Assembly (NCBI RefSeq): GCF_964030655.1
Contig: NZ_OZ034915.1
Span: 868,001-932,000, forward strand
Direction of reading: 5' to 3'
Length of the DNA stretch: 64,000 nt
DNA from: Spiroplasma endosymbiont of Poecilobothrus nobilitatus
GTDB taxonomy: Bacteria > Bacillota_I > Bacilli_A > Mycoplasmatales > Mycoplasmataceae
Position 1 is the stretch's first letter. The number at the start of each line of letters is the position of its first letter. Under the pieces are notes generated by a model that made no database searches, was not told where the DNA came from, and worked only from the letters and a program-made list of their open reading frames with translations. Shown piece by piece: positions 19,999 through 32,367 of this stretch. The translations under genes were made by a program, and so were the position numbers.

Positions 19999-21451
19999 TC
20001 ATTTTACTTATTTGCTAGAAACTCCTTATTGGTTATTAAAAAATAGTAGTATTGGTAATAAATATCCGTTTGCTAAAAAATATGAATTAGTTAATGAAAT
20101 TAATCAAATTGGAACACGATATAGTGGTAAAACTATATCAAATATTAAAATGTTTGGTGAATTATTAAAAATTAGTTTATTAATTAAACAACCAATTTGT
20201 ATCATTGCTAGTATGTATTGGAGTAAAGATTTAAAAGATAGTGTATTTAAAAATATATGAAATATGTTAGATGAAAATAATATTCCTTATACTATTAATC
20301 TATCTAATTTTACTTTTACTTTATCAAATGGTAGCAAAATATATTGTAAATGTTTACATTCACCAAGTAGGAAAGAAAAATTAAAAGCCTTTGCTGATTT
20401 GAATAAATATAAATTAGTTATTGATTGAAGAGAAGAATGTGATCAATTTCAACAAAAAGACTTAAGTGATTTATAGTTTGTTATTCGTGGTTATCAAAAT
20501 AAAATAACAATTAATACCTGTAATCCTGAAAGTTTAAAAAGATATATTGTTGGTTATTGTAATGAATTATTACCTTTTAATGAAGAAATAATGCGTAGTA
20601 AATATGAACAAATTACTTATATAGAAAAATGAAATATGAAAATTATTATTCATTATTCTAGTTGAAGATTAAATTATGAATTACCACAAGAAAAAGTTAA
20701 TGAACAATTAAGATTAGAACAATTAGATATTGAAAGAGCAAGAGTATGAAGTTGAGGTTTACCGGGCAATACTAGTGGGTCAATCTTTGCGCGATATATT
20801 GATATTATGCAAGCAACAGATATTATTCAACCAGCTAAGTTATTATGTGGTGTTGATATTGCGAATGCTACAAGTCCTAAGGGACATACAACAGCAGCAA
20901 GTTTCTGAATATATAATTCATTTGATAAAAAAGCATATAAAGTGGCAGAATATACGCATTCAAATGCTACTCAGCAATTTAAAACTGAATTAGAACAAGT
21001 AAAAGATATTTTAGAGTTTTATAATAATCAATTAAATAAATATTTTAATTTAATACAACAAGGAATATCAATTAATGTTGATGATAGTGCATATTCAACA
21101 TTGCAAAGTTTAAATCGAGAGAAATATAATTACTCTTTTGGTCAATACATGACATTTAAACAAGAACAAAAACAAAAATTTAAAATAAAACATCGTATAG
21201 AGGCATTTACTATGTTAATAAATACTAATCAATTAAAATGATTATGAAAAAAATGTCCTGTAAGTAAAACCCAATATGAATTAATTCAATGAGAAGATAA
21301 ACCAGATGCCAGAGAAGAACGAATGTTGGACTTATACGATGATACATTTGATAGTGATTTTTATGCCTTACACTTTGAATTAATACCGATGGTTAAACAT
21401 AATAGTTCAGCAGATTATAAATTATGACAACAAAGGGAGTGAATAACTTAA
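19991..21451 (+). pseudogene. Phage terminase large subunit, nonsense at codon 162
   Basis: Motor ATPase plus nuclease that packages DNA into proheads. 486 codons. The Walker-A-like GTRYSGKT is at residues 41-48, the Walker-B-like LVIDWREE near 142-149, and the RNase-H-type nuclease start LCGVDIANATSPKGHT has its first Asp at residue 289. A TAG at 20474-20476 (LSDL-stop-FVIRGYQNK) breaks an otherwise open frame. It ends in a stop overlapping the next ATG (TAATG). Confidence 0.8.
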
Positions 21452-21729
21452 TGAAAAAAGATATTTATGTAATACATGATGAGCGTGTAATAAATGCAAA
21501 AAGACCTTATATGTCTGTTTGTGGACAAGTTAAAAAAATATTTTGTCAAGAATTAAAAAAAGATAATATCGCAATATGTAAATTAAATTTATATAACGAA
21601 TATATTAAACAATATCAAAAAGTTAAAGTATGTGTTCAAGTTTTAGCAAATGAACCAAATTTATTAACAGTAAATATTATTAATTATGCACTTATCTTAA
21701 AATTAAAGGAGCAAAATAACAATGAATAA
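21451..21729 (+). CDS. Small phage protein between terminase and portal
   Basis: 92 residues, MKKDIYVIHDERVINAKRPY, with two Cys (SVCGQ, KIFCQ) and an alpha/beta look. Overlaps both neighbours by a few bases (starts in the TerL stop, runs 8 bp into the portal start), so it is tightly coupled. Not recognised. Confidence 0.6.
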   Translation: MKKDIYVIHDERVINAKRPYMSVCGQVKKIFCQELKKDNIAICKLNLYNEYIKQYQKVKVCVQVLANEPNLLTVNIINYALILKLKEQNNNE

Positions 21730-23114
21730 TACTTTCCCTAGTTTACAAAACTTAAATGATATTAATAGTGTTTTAAAATTTTATAATTATGATTGAACAA
21801 TTAATTTAACAAATATTATTGCTCGCCATCAAATGCGATTAGTAAATGGTAAAGATATTTTATTTAAGTCTCATCGTAAAGACATTTTAGAAAAATTAAA
21901 TTGATGATATGAAACTTATAAAATAAAAGAAAAATTAGATAAAAATGAATTAACCGAAAGTTTAATGGGCAAAACTATTTTTGGTTTATTAGAAACTAGT
22001 GATGGTAATATTGATTTATGAATTAACCCTTTTAACTTTACATCACGCGTAAGCAAAATAAATGAAATTGAACAAGGTGCTGATATTTGATTAAATTATC
22101 ATCAATCAGATAGTGGTTTTATTTTAAATTTAATTTGTACAAAAGATAAAATTGTTATTAAAGGTTGACCCAAAAATAATGAGGTATTTGTTGGACAAAG
22201 TAAAACACAAATTAAAGATGATGTTAAACCTGTTTTAGTACAAGAATTTAAAAACAAATTAGGCATAGTCCCTTTTTGGGAAATGATTAATGAACCTAAT
22301 CCTTTATTTTTATCTACTTTAACTACATTAAACCCATGACCTACTATGGATAATTGTTATAAATTACAATTTGATTTAGAAGATAGTTTTAATATTAAAT
22401 CAAAAGAAAGATGAGCAAATCGTACGCATTGATATGGGATATTAGATGATGATTTAATGGCCGCTTATAACAAAGGCAATAAAAAAGTATTACAAGATGC
22501 TTTTGATGATATTTTTATTCAGTCAGGTCAATCAGCAGTAGATGGTAAATTATCACAATCTTTACAAGTAGTACAAGGTACCCCAACTTTAGAAACATAT
22601 ACGGAAGATCAAAAAGCAATTATTGAACAAGTATATTTAGCATGTCATTTTTCTAGTCCATTTGGTGATAAATCAGATAATGACCAAAATAAAACACAAT
22701 CATTATTAACTAAGACAAAAGACTTAGAAAAACAAGCATATTTACAAGCATATCCGTAAGCAATATTATACTAAGATGTTTGATACAGTTTTAAAATATT
22801 ATGGTTTATTAGATAGAAATGGTGAACGCCCCTATGGTTTTGATTTTATTAGTGCTAGTTTGGTTGACCAAATGCGACAAAATGAATTAATTACTGCTAG
22901 ATTAGATAATGGCACAATGGAACCAATTAGAGCCATAACTGAATATGATAATATTGATGAATTAGAAGCAACTAAATATTTTGAAAAAGTAGAAGCATGA
23001 CAAGATAAAATGCAAGCCAAAGAAATAGAACATAATAATAAATTAATGGAATATGATGAAACTGGTAATAATCAAAACGCCTTACAAGGTAGAACAGAAA
23101 TAAAGGATAATTAA
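21722..23114 (+). pseudogene. Phage portal protein, frameshifted
   Basis: About 464 residues if repaired. It follows the terminase and precedes the large virion protein. The sequence has portal-like features: N-terminal helical part, a central stretch (EFKNKLGIVPFWEMINEPN), many Trp coded by TGA, and a glutamine-rich end (MQAKEIEHNNKLMEYDE). The frame is lost by a one-base deletion near 22757 (LQAYP, continuing as RKQYYTKMFDTVLKYYGLL). Portal is inferred from order and size; head-tail joining would be its role. Confidence 0.6.
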
Positions 23115-23117
23115 AAA

Positions 23118-26100
23118 ATGAGTAGAATTAACCCAGGAGTTATAGAATAATTAAGAAGACAAGCCCACGATACTTTAATAGATATCAGAGAAAATATACG
23201 AGATAATCGACATTGGATGGTATTTCCTTTTAATGTTTATAGTTCATATATTCCTGATACTGAAACAGGTTGAAAACCTAACAATGCTAAACCAAGTGAT
23301 TATGGTAGTTATTCAAGAATATTTGATAACATGGAAAGTACTATTGCTCAATGGCAAAATAGTTTAAAAATAGTTCAAAAATATAAAGGTGAAGAAATAA
23401 AATTATTAAAAATTGATGATTTTAATAAACAACCAGTTAATTCAACAATCTGAGCAAATAATGAAACGCCTTTTGTGATGAAATTAAAAGATGAAAATAG
23501 CAATGTTTATTGAAAATTAATTGATGGTGAAAATATTTATGATATTAATAAAATGTTAGAATACTTAAACCAATATAAATTAAGTTATTTTATTAATAAC
23601 GGTAATAAAGCGAATAACTTTTATACAAAAGAAGTTAAAGTTGGTAAACATTGAGATGCTTATATGATTGATGATAGAAGTTCAATTCAATTTGGTGAAT
23701 CCAAATTTGAACAAGTATTTACACAGCAATTAACCGAAAGACAATATACTTTATTAATTTTAGATGAAGATGTAAATAAATTAAATATTAATGATTATTA
23801 TAATTTTTATATACTGTATTTAATGATCGTGGTTTAAATATTGGTGGTGGTAATATAAATACTGCACCCCAAGATAGACAATGATTATATCCATCAAATG
23901 TTATTAATTATTATTCGCCATGAGATGGTAGTTTTTTATGACAAGAAATTACTTTTTCAAGTATTAATGACAAAATTAGTAATAGTGGTTTATCTGTTAG
24001 ACAGTTTATTCAAACATCATCACCAGGTGAAGGCTATTGTTTTCCTAAGATAACTTATGATGAAAAGACAAATACGGCAATTATTGAATTAGATGATATT
24101 TTATTAAAAGACCCGGGTGTTAGAGCAATGGCAGTTAAATTTTATGGTAATCCGATCTTTTTTGATATGCCAGTTATTGGGCGGCCAATTATTAAAGGTC
24201 AATTTAATAAAAAAGTAATTAATTCACGCGATTTATTAATGTATAACATGTTTCCTGCTCCCCCTGATAAAATAAACACTTGTGCTTCACCCGAAGTAAG
24301 TTGATATAACATTCAAGGGATTCAACCAACTATGATAACTGGTTATAAAGATTGAAAAACAGATATGGAAAGTAGATATGATTTTTGAAAGCAAAAAAAT
24401 AGTGAAGGTATTGTTATAACTGACCCTTCTACTACATCAACAACTAATTCTACTGTTGGTAGAAATATTCATAAAGAAGATAAAGATTCTAAATTTTATT
24501 GGTCTAAAGATTGAAAAATAACACCACCAAGCAAAATAAAAGTAAATGGTGGTACAGTTGATAATATCATCAGTACCCAAGCATCATCTTATTTTAGAAG
24601 AAAAGATGAATTTGGTAATACAGTAGGACAAGTTCAAATTGAATATAATAAAATGGGTGCATGTAATATTTGAGATATTTTAAATATGAATAATTTTATT
24701 AATCGTCAAATTACAGTATTACCTTTAAACTATACACAAAAATTAGTATTTAATCCTTTTACGATACCAGGTGGAGTTGGTAAATTATTAAACTTTATTT
24801 CGTTTGGTGTTCCCTGAGGATGAGTAATTAACCAAGATGAAAAAACTTGACCTAATTTTCAATGACTTAATGGTTTTATGAGCGCTAATATTTATAGTTT
24901 TTATAATGATGCATTTTGAGGCGATAATGCCAAAGGTAAAGGTTATTTACCATTTGAAATATTTAGAGAACAAGGTAATGACAAAGTTGGTGCTATCTTT
25001 GGAGCAAATGCTACTAGTTTAGGGTTTACTACTTTATTAACCGATAAATTAAAAGGTACTATTTTAAATAAGGATGGTAAACCAACAAAAGAATTAGTTT
25101 ATTCAACTTATAATTTAAAACAATTAAATGAAAAAACTAACCGAGTTTATTTAATTAATGAAAAAACCAAATCACTTGATACTCAAACACCAGTTAGTAA
25201 TAGTGAACAAGATAATGATCTAGAATTCTTGCAAACAGCAGATGGGACAAATTGTAGTTATATTATTGATATGTTTTCAATCCAAGCACTATATAAAGGT
25301 AATTTTGAAATTATCTTTTATGCTGATAACCCATATACTAATAATGAAGAAGATTATTTAAGATTATCAGTATGGAGTTTCAGAGGTAAAACAAAAAGCA
25401 CATTAAATAATTATTTACGAGATATGACAACTAATTATAAAACTAGTTTCTTATTACCCCATGATTATGAAATACCAACCTTTAATTATCCTAAATATGT
25501 ATTACCGCCAGTTCCATATAACTATAAACCATATACAAAAGATATTATGCCTGCTGGTGTAGTACAAACACTAAAAACTAAAATTACCGCACCAGCACAA
25601 TGCACTAATAGCGGTTATGTAAATGATAATAATTTTATTAATTTATTTAATAATGAATTTAATGAAGGTTATTATGAAACTGAAATTGATTTAAAACAAA
25701 TTGACCCAACAATTCAAAGTATAGATAAATTTATTAGTTCTTATAAAATAATAGAAATAAGTAATCTTAATAATATACAAGTTGAATGTGGACCACCTGA
25801 TATCGAAAATTTTATTCCTAATAGAAATATTAATTTATCGGGAGGGGTTAATAGTTGTAATAATGATGGTGGTTCATTAACAAATATAACTTTATACAAA
25901 AGTGGTCGTTCACAAACAGATAAAGTTAATTTTGAAAATACAATAACTTTATATACTGATAATATAAAAGTAAATGATATTCAAACATTTGCTACTGCAT
26001 ATACTAATGGATTATCTGAAAAAGGTTATAAAAATACTTATTATATAAATGATAAAAAGTATAGTATTAATTTTTTGCTTCAAATAACAAATCTTCCAAA

Positions 26101-26368
26101 TGAAGATTATAATAATTTAATTAGTAATAAAATTAAAGAAACTTATTTACAAACATATTATACTAATGATGTAAAATTAAAAATTAGATTTTCAAAAATA
26201 TTATTTGTTAACTTATCATGTATTGGAATTGAAAAATTCCCAAATCAAGAATATTTTAAATATTGAGGCAATGATAAAGATATAAAAATGGATGTTTCTA
26301 ATCCAAATGTATTAGGTATTAGAAACAAAAGTGATAACTCAGTTAAAATTACATTTAAACCAAGATAA
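23118..26368 (+). pseudogene. Very large phage virion protein (tail/adsorption candidate), nonsense and frameshift
   Basis: About 1080 residues if repaired, the biggest phage gene here. Aromatic- and Asn-rich beta-type sequence with TGA Trp throughout. Lesions: TAA at codon 11 (PGVIE-stop-LRRQ) and a one-base loss in a T run near 23805 (YNFY to TVFNDRGLNIGG). Blocks such as DIIPAGVVQ-like and YVLPPVPYNYKPY suggest a fibrous or receptor-binding protein. No tape-measure helix pattern. Function is inferred from size, place after the portal and composition; family not recognised. Confidence 0.5.
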
Positions 26369-26388
26369 AGAAAAAGATATAATAAATA

Positions 26389-26408
26389 AAAGTTTATAAA
26401 CCTTTTTT
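26389..26408 (+). terminator. Terminator after first structural block
   Basis: AAGTTTATAAACCTT palindrome followed by TTTTTA, 20 bp after the stop of the large virion gene. Confidence 0.6.
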
Positions 26409-26415
26409 ATTAATA

Positions 26416-26440
26416 CTTACTAAACGGGGTGCAGTCTTTT
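26416..26440. repeat. Solo end of IS3-II-like element
   Basis: ACTTACTAAACGGGGTGCAG resembles the right end of IS3-II at 17145-17171 (TTACTTACTT...GGGGTGCAGTCTTTT), with no element attached: a scar of recombination or deletion at the edge of the lipoprotein insert. Confidence 0.5.
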
Positions 26441-26453
26441 AAAATCTCTTTTT

Positions 26454-26861
26454 TTATTCTCCCTTAACTTTTACATTACCATCATTATCAACAATTAAGT
26501 CAGGTAAATTTTGTTCTTCACCATTTCAACGATAAACTTTTATTCATAAATTAGACCATGGCAATTTAATATTAACATCTGGATTATTATTTATTCTTTT
26601 TGATAATTTTATATTATTAGAATTATCCTTATATATTATGTAATATCATTTATTGTCAACTGTATTAAATGGTTTTTCTTGTGGTGCTATTCATTCTAAA
26701 TTGTCTCTGATTTCTTGGTTAGTAGTATTTATTTTATTCTTTTTTTTTAGTTCTTTTAATTCTTTGGTTGTATATTCTTGTGGTGTATTACAAGAAACTA
26801 AACTGGTTGTACTTGTTCCTACTAATGATATTGCACCTAAAAGACTTAATAATTTTTTCAT
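26454..26861 (-). CDS. Small predicted lipoprotein inside the prophage
   Basis: 135 residues, MKKLLSLLGAISLVG with a lipobox ending at Cys24 (TSLVSC). The mature part is charged (KELKELKKKNK), with Trp encoded by TGA, ending NLPDLIVDNDGNVKVKGE. Starts 2 bp after the stop of the upstream secreted protein and shares its transcript. Opposite strand to the phage structural genes, so possibly a moron or a host insertion. Confidence 0.7.
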
Positions 26862-26863
26862 AT

Positions 26864-27859
26864 TTAATTTATATAAATGCTATTATTTACATTTTCATTA
26901 TCGAAATAACCAATTGTATTTGTTTTTATAATAAGTTTTTGATTTTTTGCCATATTTTTATATGTTTCATGAAAATATGGAAAATGTTGTCAAATAAAAT
27001 TAACAATTGTATTTTCATCTGATTCTGTAATTGATCCGCCTCAACCACTATGATCTACTTTATTTAAATGATTAATTATTTCCTTTAATTCTTTTATGAA
27101 TTCTTCTTTTTTACTATTTATAAAAATATTTATAATTTTATGGACAATATTAAAATCAAAATAAATTTCTAAATAATCATGTCCTAAAAATTTATAATCT
27201 TTTTCCAAGTGTTGAATTCTATAATTTATTTTATTTTCTAAAGTATATATTTCTGGCCCATTAATTAAAAATAATTTATCATTTTTATCAATAACAATAT
27301 CACTAACAATGATTTTATTTTTAGTATCGCCCATTTCAGTGACAGATGTTTCACTTTGTTTTAACAAATAAAGACCATTATTTGTTGCAAAATAAAAATT
27401 ATCTATGCTATCGATGGCAATTGAATTAATATAATTATGAATACCCGTAACTTCAATTCCGTCAATTCCTATTACCTTTGTAGAACCAGCAGATAATTTA
27501 TATGCATCTACATTAGTTATAATATAAACATTGTCTTTACTATCAATTTTAATTTTGCTAATATTTCCCTTAATTCCATCAATTTTATTTACTGTGTTTG
27601 AACCAGCAAATAATTTATAAAAATTTCAGTGTATATCAACAAAGTAAATATTGTCTTTACTATCAATATAATATTTTTTAAAAAGATCTGCCGAAACATT
27701 TTTATGTATTTTTTTATAAATAAATTTATCTGTTTCAAAAATTACTTCATTCGTTTCTAATTTAGTTTCTTGTTTTTGATAAGGACTAGCAGCAATTGTT
27801 GTTGGTACAGCACTTCCACTAATAGTTAATACACTTAATAAACTAAGTAACCTTTTCAT
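26864..27859 (-). CDS. Secreted protein with repeated beta-propeller-like blades
   Basis: 331 residues. The signal peptide MKRLLSLLSVLTISGSAVPT has no lipobox Cys, so export without lipid anchoring is likely. Four repeats of the form DSKDN-(I/V)YF occur at about residues 66, 106, 150 and 191, spaced roughly 40, as in NHL/SBBP-type propeller blades. The C-terminal third is helical and charged (NSKKEEFIKELKEIINHLN). AAAAGGAGA precedes the ATG at 27859. Intact. A surface or adhesion role is plausible but not shown. Confidence 0.72.
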
Positions 27860-28196
27860 GCTTGTTTTTCTCCTTTTCTTAACCTTGAAACTTTTTATCA
27901 AGATCTATCTGCATTATATATATACAAGCAAAATTATAAATTGTTTTAATAATTTTATCTTTAAAAATAACTCTTTTTACACATTTTAAGGGGCAAATTA
28001 GCAATCAAATATATTAAGTTTAGTGAGAGATTATTATTTATATATTAATATTTGCATTAGTAAAATAATAGTATATAATATTTGTAATGGTTTATCCTTT
28101 TAACAAAAAAGTAATTTACGGTTTATGCTTTCCGCCTTAAAAAGACTTATGCTGACTTGTTATTCGAACAAGAATAAAAAAAGAGAGGTTTATAAA
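27860..28196. promoter_or_regulatory. Divergent intergenic region between lipoprotein genes and capsid block
   Basis: 337 bp, AT-rich, between the minus-strand secreted protein and the plus-strand scaffold gene. It must hold promoters for both, but I could not choose unambiguous -35/-10 pairs. Nothing else recognised. Confidence 0.4.
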
Positions 28197-28658
28197 ATGG
28201 CACTTACAAAAGAACAATTAATAGAACAAGGTTTAAGTGAAAAAATAGCAGATAATATTTTAAATGAATTTCATAATGAAACAAAACAAATTATTGACGG
28301 TATACAAAAACGAAAAGATACTATTTAAAAAGAAGAGTATTTAAAAGTTGCTAATGAATTAGATGAATTAAAAGCATTTAAAGATGTTCCAACTACTAAA
28401 ATTGAAGATATTAAAACTAATTTAAATAAAGTTAGTGGTAGTTCTTTATCTGAAAAAATGCAAACTTTAAAAGAGTTAAAACCTGATTTGTTTGTACAAG
28501 AACAACCATCAGTTTCACCTGCTAATTTTATTAAAGAAATGATTGGAAATTCGGTTGAAAATAAGAATGATGAAATTGAAACTATTAAAGAAAAAGGTGC
28601 CTATACACCTGAGGAAATTAAAAAATTAACTGATTATACACTTAAAAACCTTAGATAA
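28197..28658 (+). pseudogene. Phage scaffold-like protein, nonsense at codon 44
   Basis: 153 codons, MALTKEQLIEQGLSEK, an acidic, coiled-coil-rich protein (DELKAFKDVPTTKIEDIK; KNDEIETIKEKGAYT) directly before the capsid gene, as scaffolds are. TAA at 28326-28328 after RKDTI. GAGAGG precedes the ATG. Confidence 0.6.
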
Positions 28659-28673
28659 TAAGGAGTGAATATT

Positions 28674-30055
28674 ATGGCAACAATTAATTTGCCACAAGTA
28701 CCTTTTACATTACAAGGTAATACAATAGATCAAAAAGCATATGTTGATATGGTTAATGCTTTATTGCGCGGACCTTTATATAACGAATATGCAAGTATTA
28801 TGCAATATGCAACAGCAACAGCAGAACAAGTTGCTTGATTACCAAATGCGGGACAAGCATTATATAATTTAACTCATCGTGTGTGGTATGACAAAATGAT
28901 TATACTTTACCAAATGGCGGGACAACTCAAACTATGGGATTAACAAGAATTCCAGTTCCTATTGATAAGAGATTTAATTTAAAATTAATGAATGGGGCAT
29001 TTGATTTAGCATTAATAGAACAAAATATTAAAAATGGTGTTATTGCTGATGCTATTTCTAGTGTTGTACAGAATAAATTTGTTAATTTAGAATGTGAATT
29101 AATTCAGGCTATTTATGATTATTGTTTAGCAGATGGTCAATATGAAGTAATTCCATTTCGTAGTTATACAGCAGAAAATGCAGATGATGCAAATAAAGCA
29201 TTCTTTACATTGAATGAAAATTTGATTGAATTAACAAATCAAATTAGTAATTTATATTTTGGTTTGCCAACAGATAAAATGTTTATGGTTTTAGGACGAC
29301 GTGCATATTTAAAATTAACACCCGCTTATTTAAAAGTAATTGGTTCACAAGCGCAATTAAAAGCAATGGTTAATGGTGAATTATATGAAAATGCAGCAAT
29401 GGGAATTCCAGTATCAAAAAGTTTTCATTTAGAAAAAACATATACAAAAGGACAAGTTAACCGCGATAAAGGTTATAATTTTAATAATGTAAATGGTTTA
29501 ATTATTAATAAACAAGTTTGAGCATATCCAATTAATATGGATACTATTCAACAAGTTTTAGATAATGATACTGCTAACCCGAAATGAATTGGCAAAGTGC
29601 AATATGCAACACCAACTATTTTATATCCTAAAACATGTAAAATTATTCTAGAAAAACAACCAACACAAGATGAAATTAAAAAGGCATATGATAACTTAAA
29701 CAAAACATTTAGAGTTCCAATTGATTATGAAATTAATCCTAATCCAGACCCATCAAAACCAGATTTAAAAATATTACCAAAAATACCAGCCCCAAAAGAA
29801 TTTAAAGTAGAAGAACCAACAGAAGTACAAACAAGAGAAGTTATAGAGGCACTAACTCCCAATACATTAATTGAAGTTAAAAAAATTAAAAATAGCTTAA
29901 CTGAAAATGATTTTGAAATTAATCTTTTAACACCAAATCCTCCAGGAGATATGTCTTCACCAAAACAAGTATCGGTTGTTGTTCGTGGAAAAAATAACGC
30001 TGCTGGTCAGAGTGACGGAATGAATATTGATATTCATGCGGCAAAAAAGAAGTAA
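28674..30055 (+). pseudogene. Phage major capsid protein with C-terminal extension, frameshifted
   Basis: About 460 residues if repaired. N-terminus MATINLPQVPFTLQG, then RIPVPIDKRFNLKLMNGAFD and ENADDANKAFFTLNEN; HK97-type folds are common in such proteins but I cannot confirm one. One A is missing in a run near 28892 (YDK then DYTLPNGGTTQT). Residues ~375-460 form a separate lipoprotein-like beta domain (VEVKKIKNSLTEND ... KQVSVVVRGKNN), perhaps a surface decoration. AAGGAG precedes the start. Capsid identity rests on order after the scaffold and on size. Confidence 0.65.
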
Positions 30056-30063
30056 ACCCGCCA

Positions 30064-30351
30064 TTGCGAATAGATATTAGTAAATTACAAAATGTAGCAT
30101 TTGAAACAAATAGAAATATTGATTTATTTAAATTAACTTTAATTAAAAAATTAAAACAGCAAATAAATTTTAACAATTTAGAATTATATTATATTGTTTT
30201 TACCAATCAAGATGGTAGAAAAGTTAAATTACCCAGTTCAGATTTATCAGCAACCTTTACATTAAAAATCACTTTAACCAATAAGGGCAAAGGGTTGTTT
30301 ACTGGTGAAAAAAATAATTTAATTTGTAAATGAAAACTTAAAATTTTATAA
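30064..30351 (+). CDS. Small phage protein after capsid
   Basis: 95 residues from a TTG (MRIDISKLQNVAFETN) 8 bp after the capsid stop; the start is uncertain. Basic, with KLTLIKKLKQQINFNN and a beta-like end (ATFTLKITLTNKGKGLF). The place fits a head-completion protein, but the family is not recognised. Confidence 0.5.
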
Positions 30352-30399
30352 ATTATAAAATAAAATTATTAAATTAATGAAAGAAGTTTAAATTTAAAA

Positions 30400-31338
30400 A
30401 TGAATTTATTAATATTACGAATCTTAACTTTATTAGTAACTAATTTAGAAAATAAACCTTTAATAAGTAAATTTGTTAATTTAATTAATAGAGTTAATCA
30501 AGTTAAAAATAATGTATTAAAGCCAATTAATTATATTACTAGTAAATATAATAAAATTACAAATAAAGTTGAAGATATTTATCAGCGATTAAATCCCTTT
30601 ACTTATTTAGATTTAATTAAAAAAGGTCATAAAAAATAAATACAACAAATATTAAGTCAATTAGAAAAAGATAATAATATTAAAAATAGAGAACAATTTA
30701 AAAATGAAAATTATTTAAATACTAATTGACAACCTTTAAATAGTAGTTGACTTGATAGTGGTATGTTTAATATTACAAATAAGTTAACTTTAAAAGGTAA
30801 TTTAACTATTTTAATATATACAAAAACAGCAAAACAACCTAAGTTTTATGGACCTTATGTTTATCCTGGTGTTCCAGTTGAAATATGAAAATTATTAAGT
30901 AATGCTGTTTCTAATGCAGGAACCTTATTTTGGCGTTATTGATTAATAAAATGATTACCTAGTCATTTAAGAGATTATATTAAAAAACGATTACCAAAAG
31001 AAATAAAAGAAAAATATCCAAAAGGAAATATTAAATTAACATTACCAACTATTCAAAAATTAAATCAAATTAAAAAGTTTATTAATAATTTAAAGATTGG
31101 GCATTTTAATTTTAATTTTGCTGGTGAAATTAATAATAAAAAATGGTATCGAAAACGCCGAAGTGATGTTAAAAATATTAAGAATTTATATAAAACACCA
31201 GTTAATAATAAATTTTATAAGGTTAATAAATCTATTAAGGAAATTAATAAAAAACGAATAAATATTAATAGTTATAAACCATCTAATTTAAAAAATAAAT
31301 ATCGTAATCAATTAAGGGGTGTTTTATATGGAAAATAA
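30400..31338 (+). pseudogene. Phage protein with KTSC-like domain, nonsense at codon 80
   Basis: 312 codons. TAA at 30637-30639 follows KKGHKK. Residues ~115-160 (SSWLDSGMFNITNKL, LTILIYTK, FYGPYVYPGVPVEIW, AVSNAGTLFW) resemble the KTSC fold, a small domain common in phage and tail-associated proteins. The rest is strongly basic. Ends overlapping the next ATG. Confidence 0.5.
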
Positions 31339-32350
31339 TTTAAGTAATTTGTTATTTATAACAGTTGAAGATGTTAAAAAAAGTAAACTTTGACAACCTA
31401 TTAATGATCATAAGCAATCTGCTTATAATGATAATTTAATTTACAATGCTATTTTAAAAACTAGTTTATGAATGGATAGATTATCGGGTGGAACAATTTC
31501 CGATAAAATAAATAAAAAAGATTTATTTCCCTGAGTTAAAAAAGATAATACTAGTTTAATTGAATATGATAAATGATTAAGTTATATTCAATCTGCTTGT
31601 TTATTAGCAGTTATTAATTGATATTTATCAAAAGGAGTTAATGATTTAACTGGTAGTGCTTCATTTTCACGAGGTGGAGTTGCTTATTCACAAACTAATG
31701 ATCCAGAAGCTAATGAAAATATTACTCGTGATGTTAAAAATGCTTTAAAATTAGCGGGTGAAATAATTGATATTATATCTAGTAAAACAGTATCTAGACC
31801 TTATAATTATAGTTTAGATAATTATGCTAATCCACGAGAAGAAGAATATAAACATATTAGTAAAAAAACTTTTTATCCAACATTATTATTTTGTTTAAAA
31901 GAACGATTACAAACAGATAATTCAATAAATATTACTTATCCAACTATTGATGATTTTTCTAAAATTGATTATAACGAATATATTAAATTAATAGTTCCAT
32001 TTGATAATGATACTATTTATGAAGAAAACGGTGTTTGAAAAACAAATATTTCAGATTGAGAAATTGTTGATACTAGTGATTTAGATAAAACAAGGTATGA
32101 TTATCAAATACAAGATTGAGATAAAGAAAATTATAAATACAATATTTGAATTAAAACAAGTATGAAAAATAATTATTATTTATCAACATACAAAAATTTT
32201 ATAGGAAAAATAACTGTTGGATCATTTGATTTAGAAAATAAATTTTCTCATCGTGTAGAATTAGACGATGACGGAATTTTTGATATACGCACAGGTGGGA
32301 CGGACGGAACAATTACTGGTCTACACATTGAAAGAAAAAGAGTAATTTAG
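31328..32350 (+). CDS. Phage protein of unknown function (connector or tail candidate)
   Basis: 340 residues, MENNLSNLLFITVEDVKKS, open throughout with TGA Trp. Features: NALKLAGEIIDIISSKT helix, PYNYSLDNYANPREEEY, and a beta-rich end (KITVGSFDLENKFSHRVE, then GGTDGTITGLHIERK). Its start overlaps the KTSC-like gene, indicating coupling. One of few phage genes without a lesion. Confidence 0.6.
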
Positions 32351-32367
32351 AAAGGGATTTTTAATTA

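Noticed and set aside
18322-26368. Plectrovirus (SpV1-like) prophage
   Set aside because: Only the IS30-type transposase resembles SpV1 content; terminase and capsid-type genes are incompatible with a filamentous ssDNA phage.
26653-27022. Plus-strand frames opposite the lipoprotein genes
   Set aside because: They are antisense shadows without ribosome sites; the minus-strand frames have signal peptides, ribosome sites and tight spacing.
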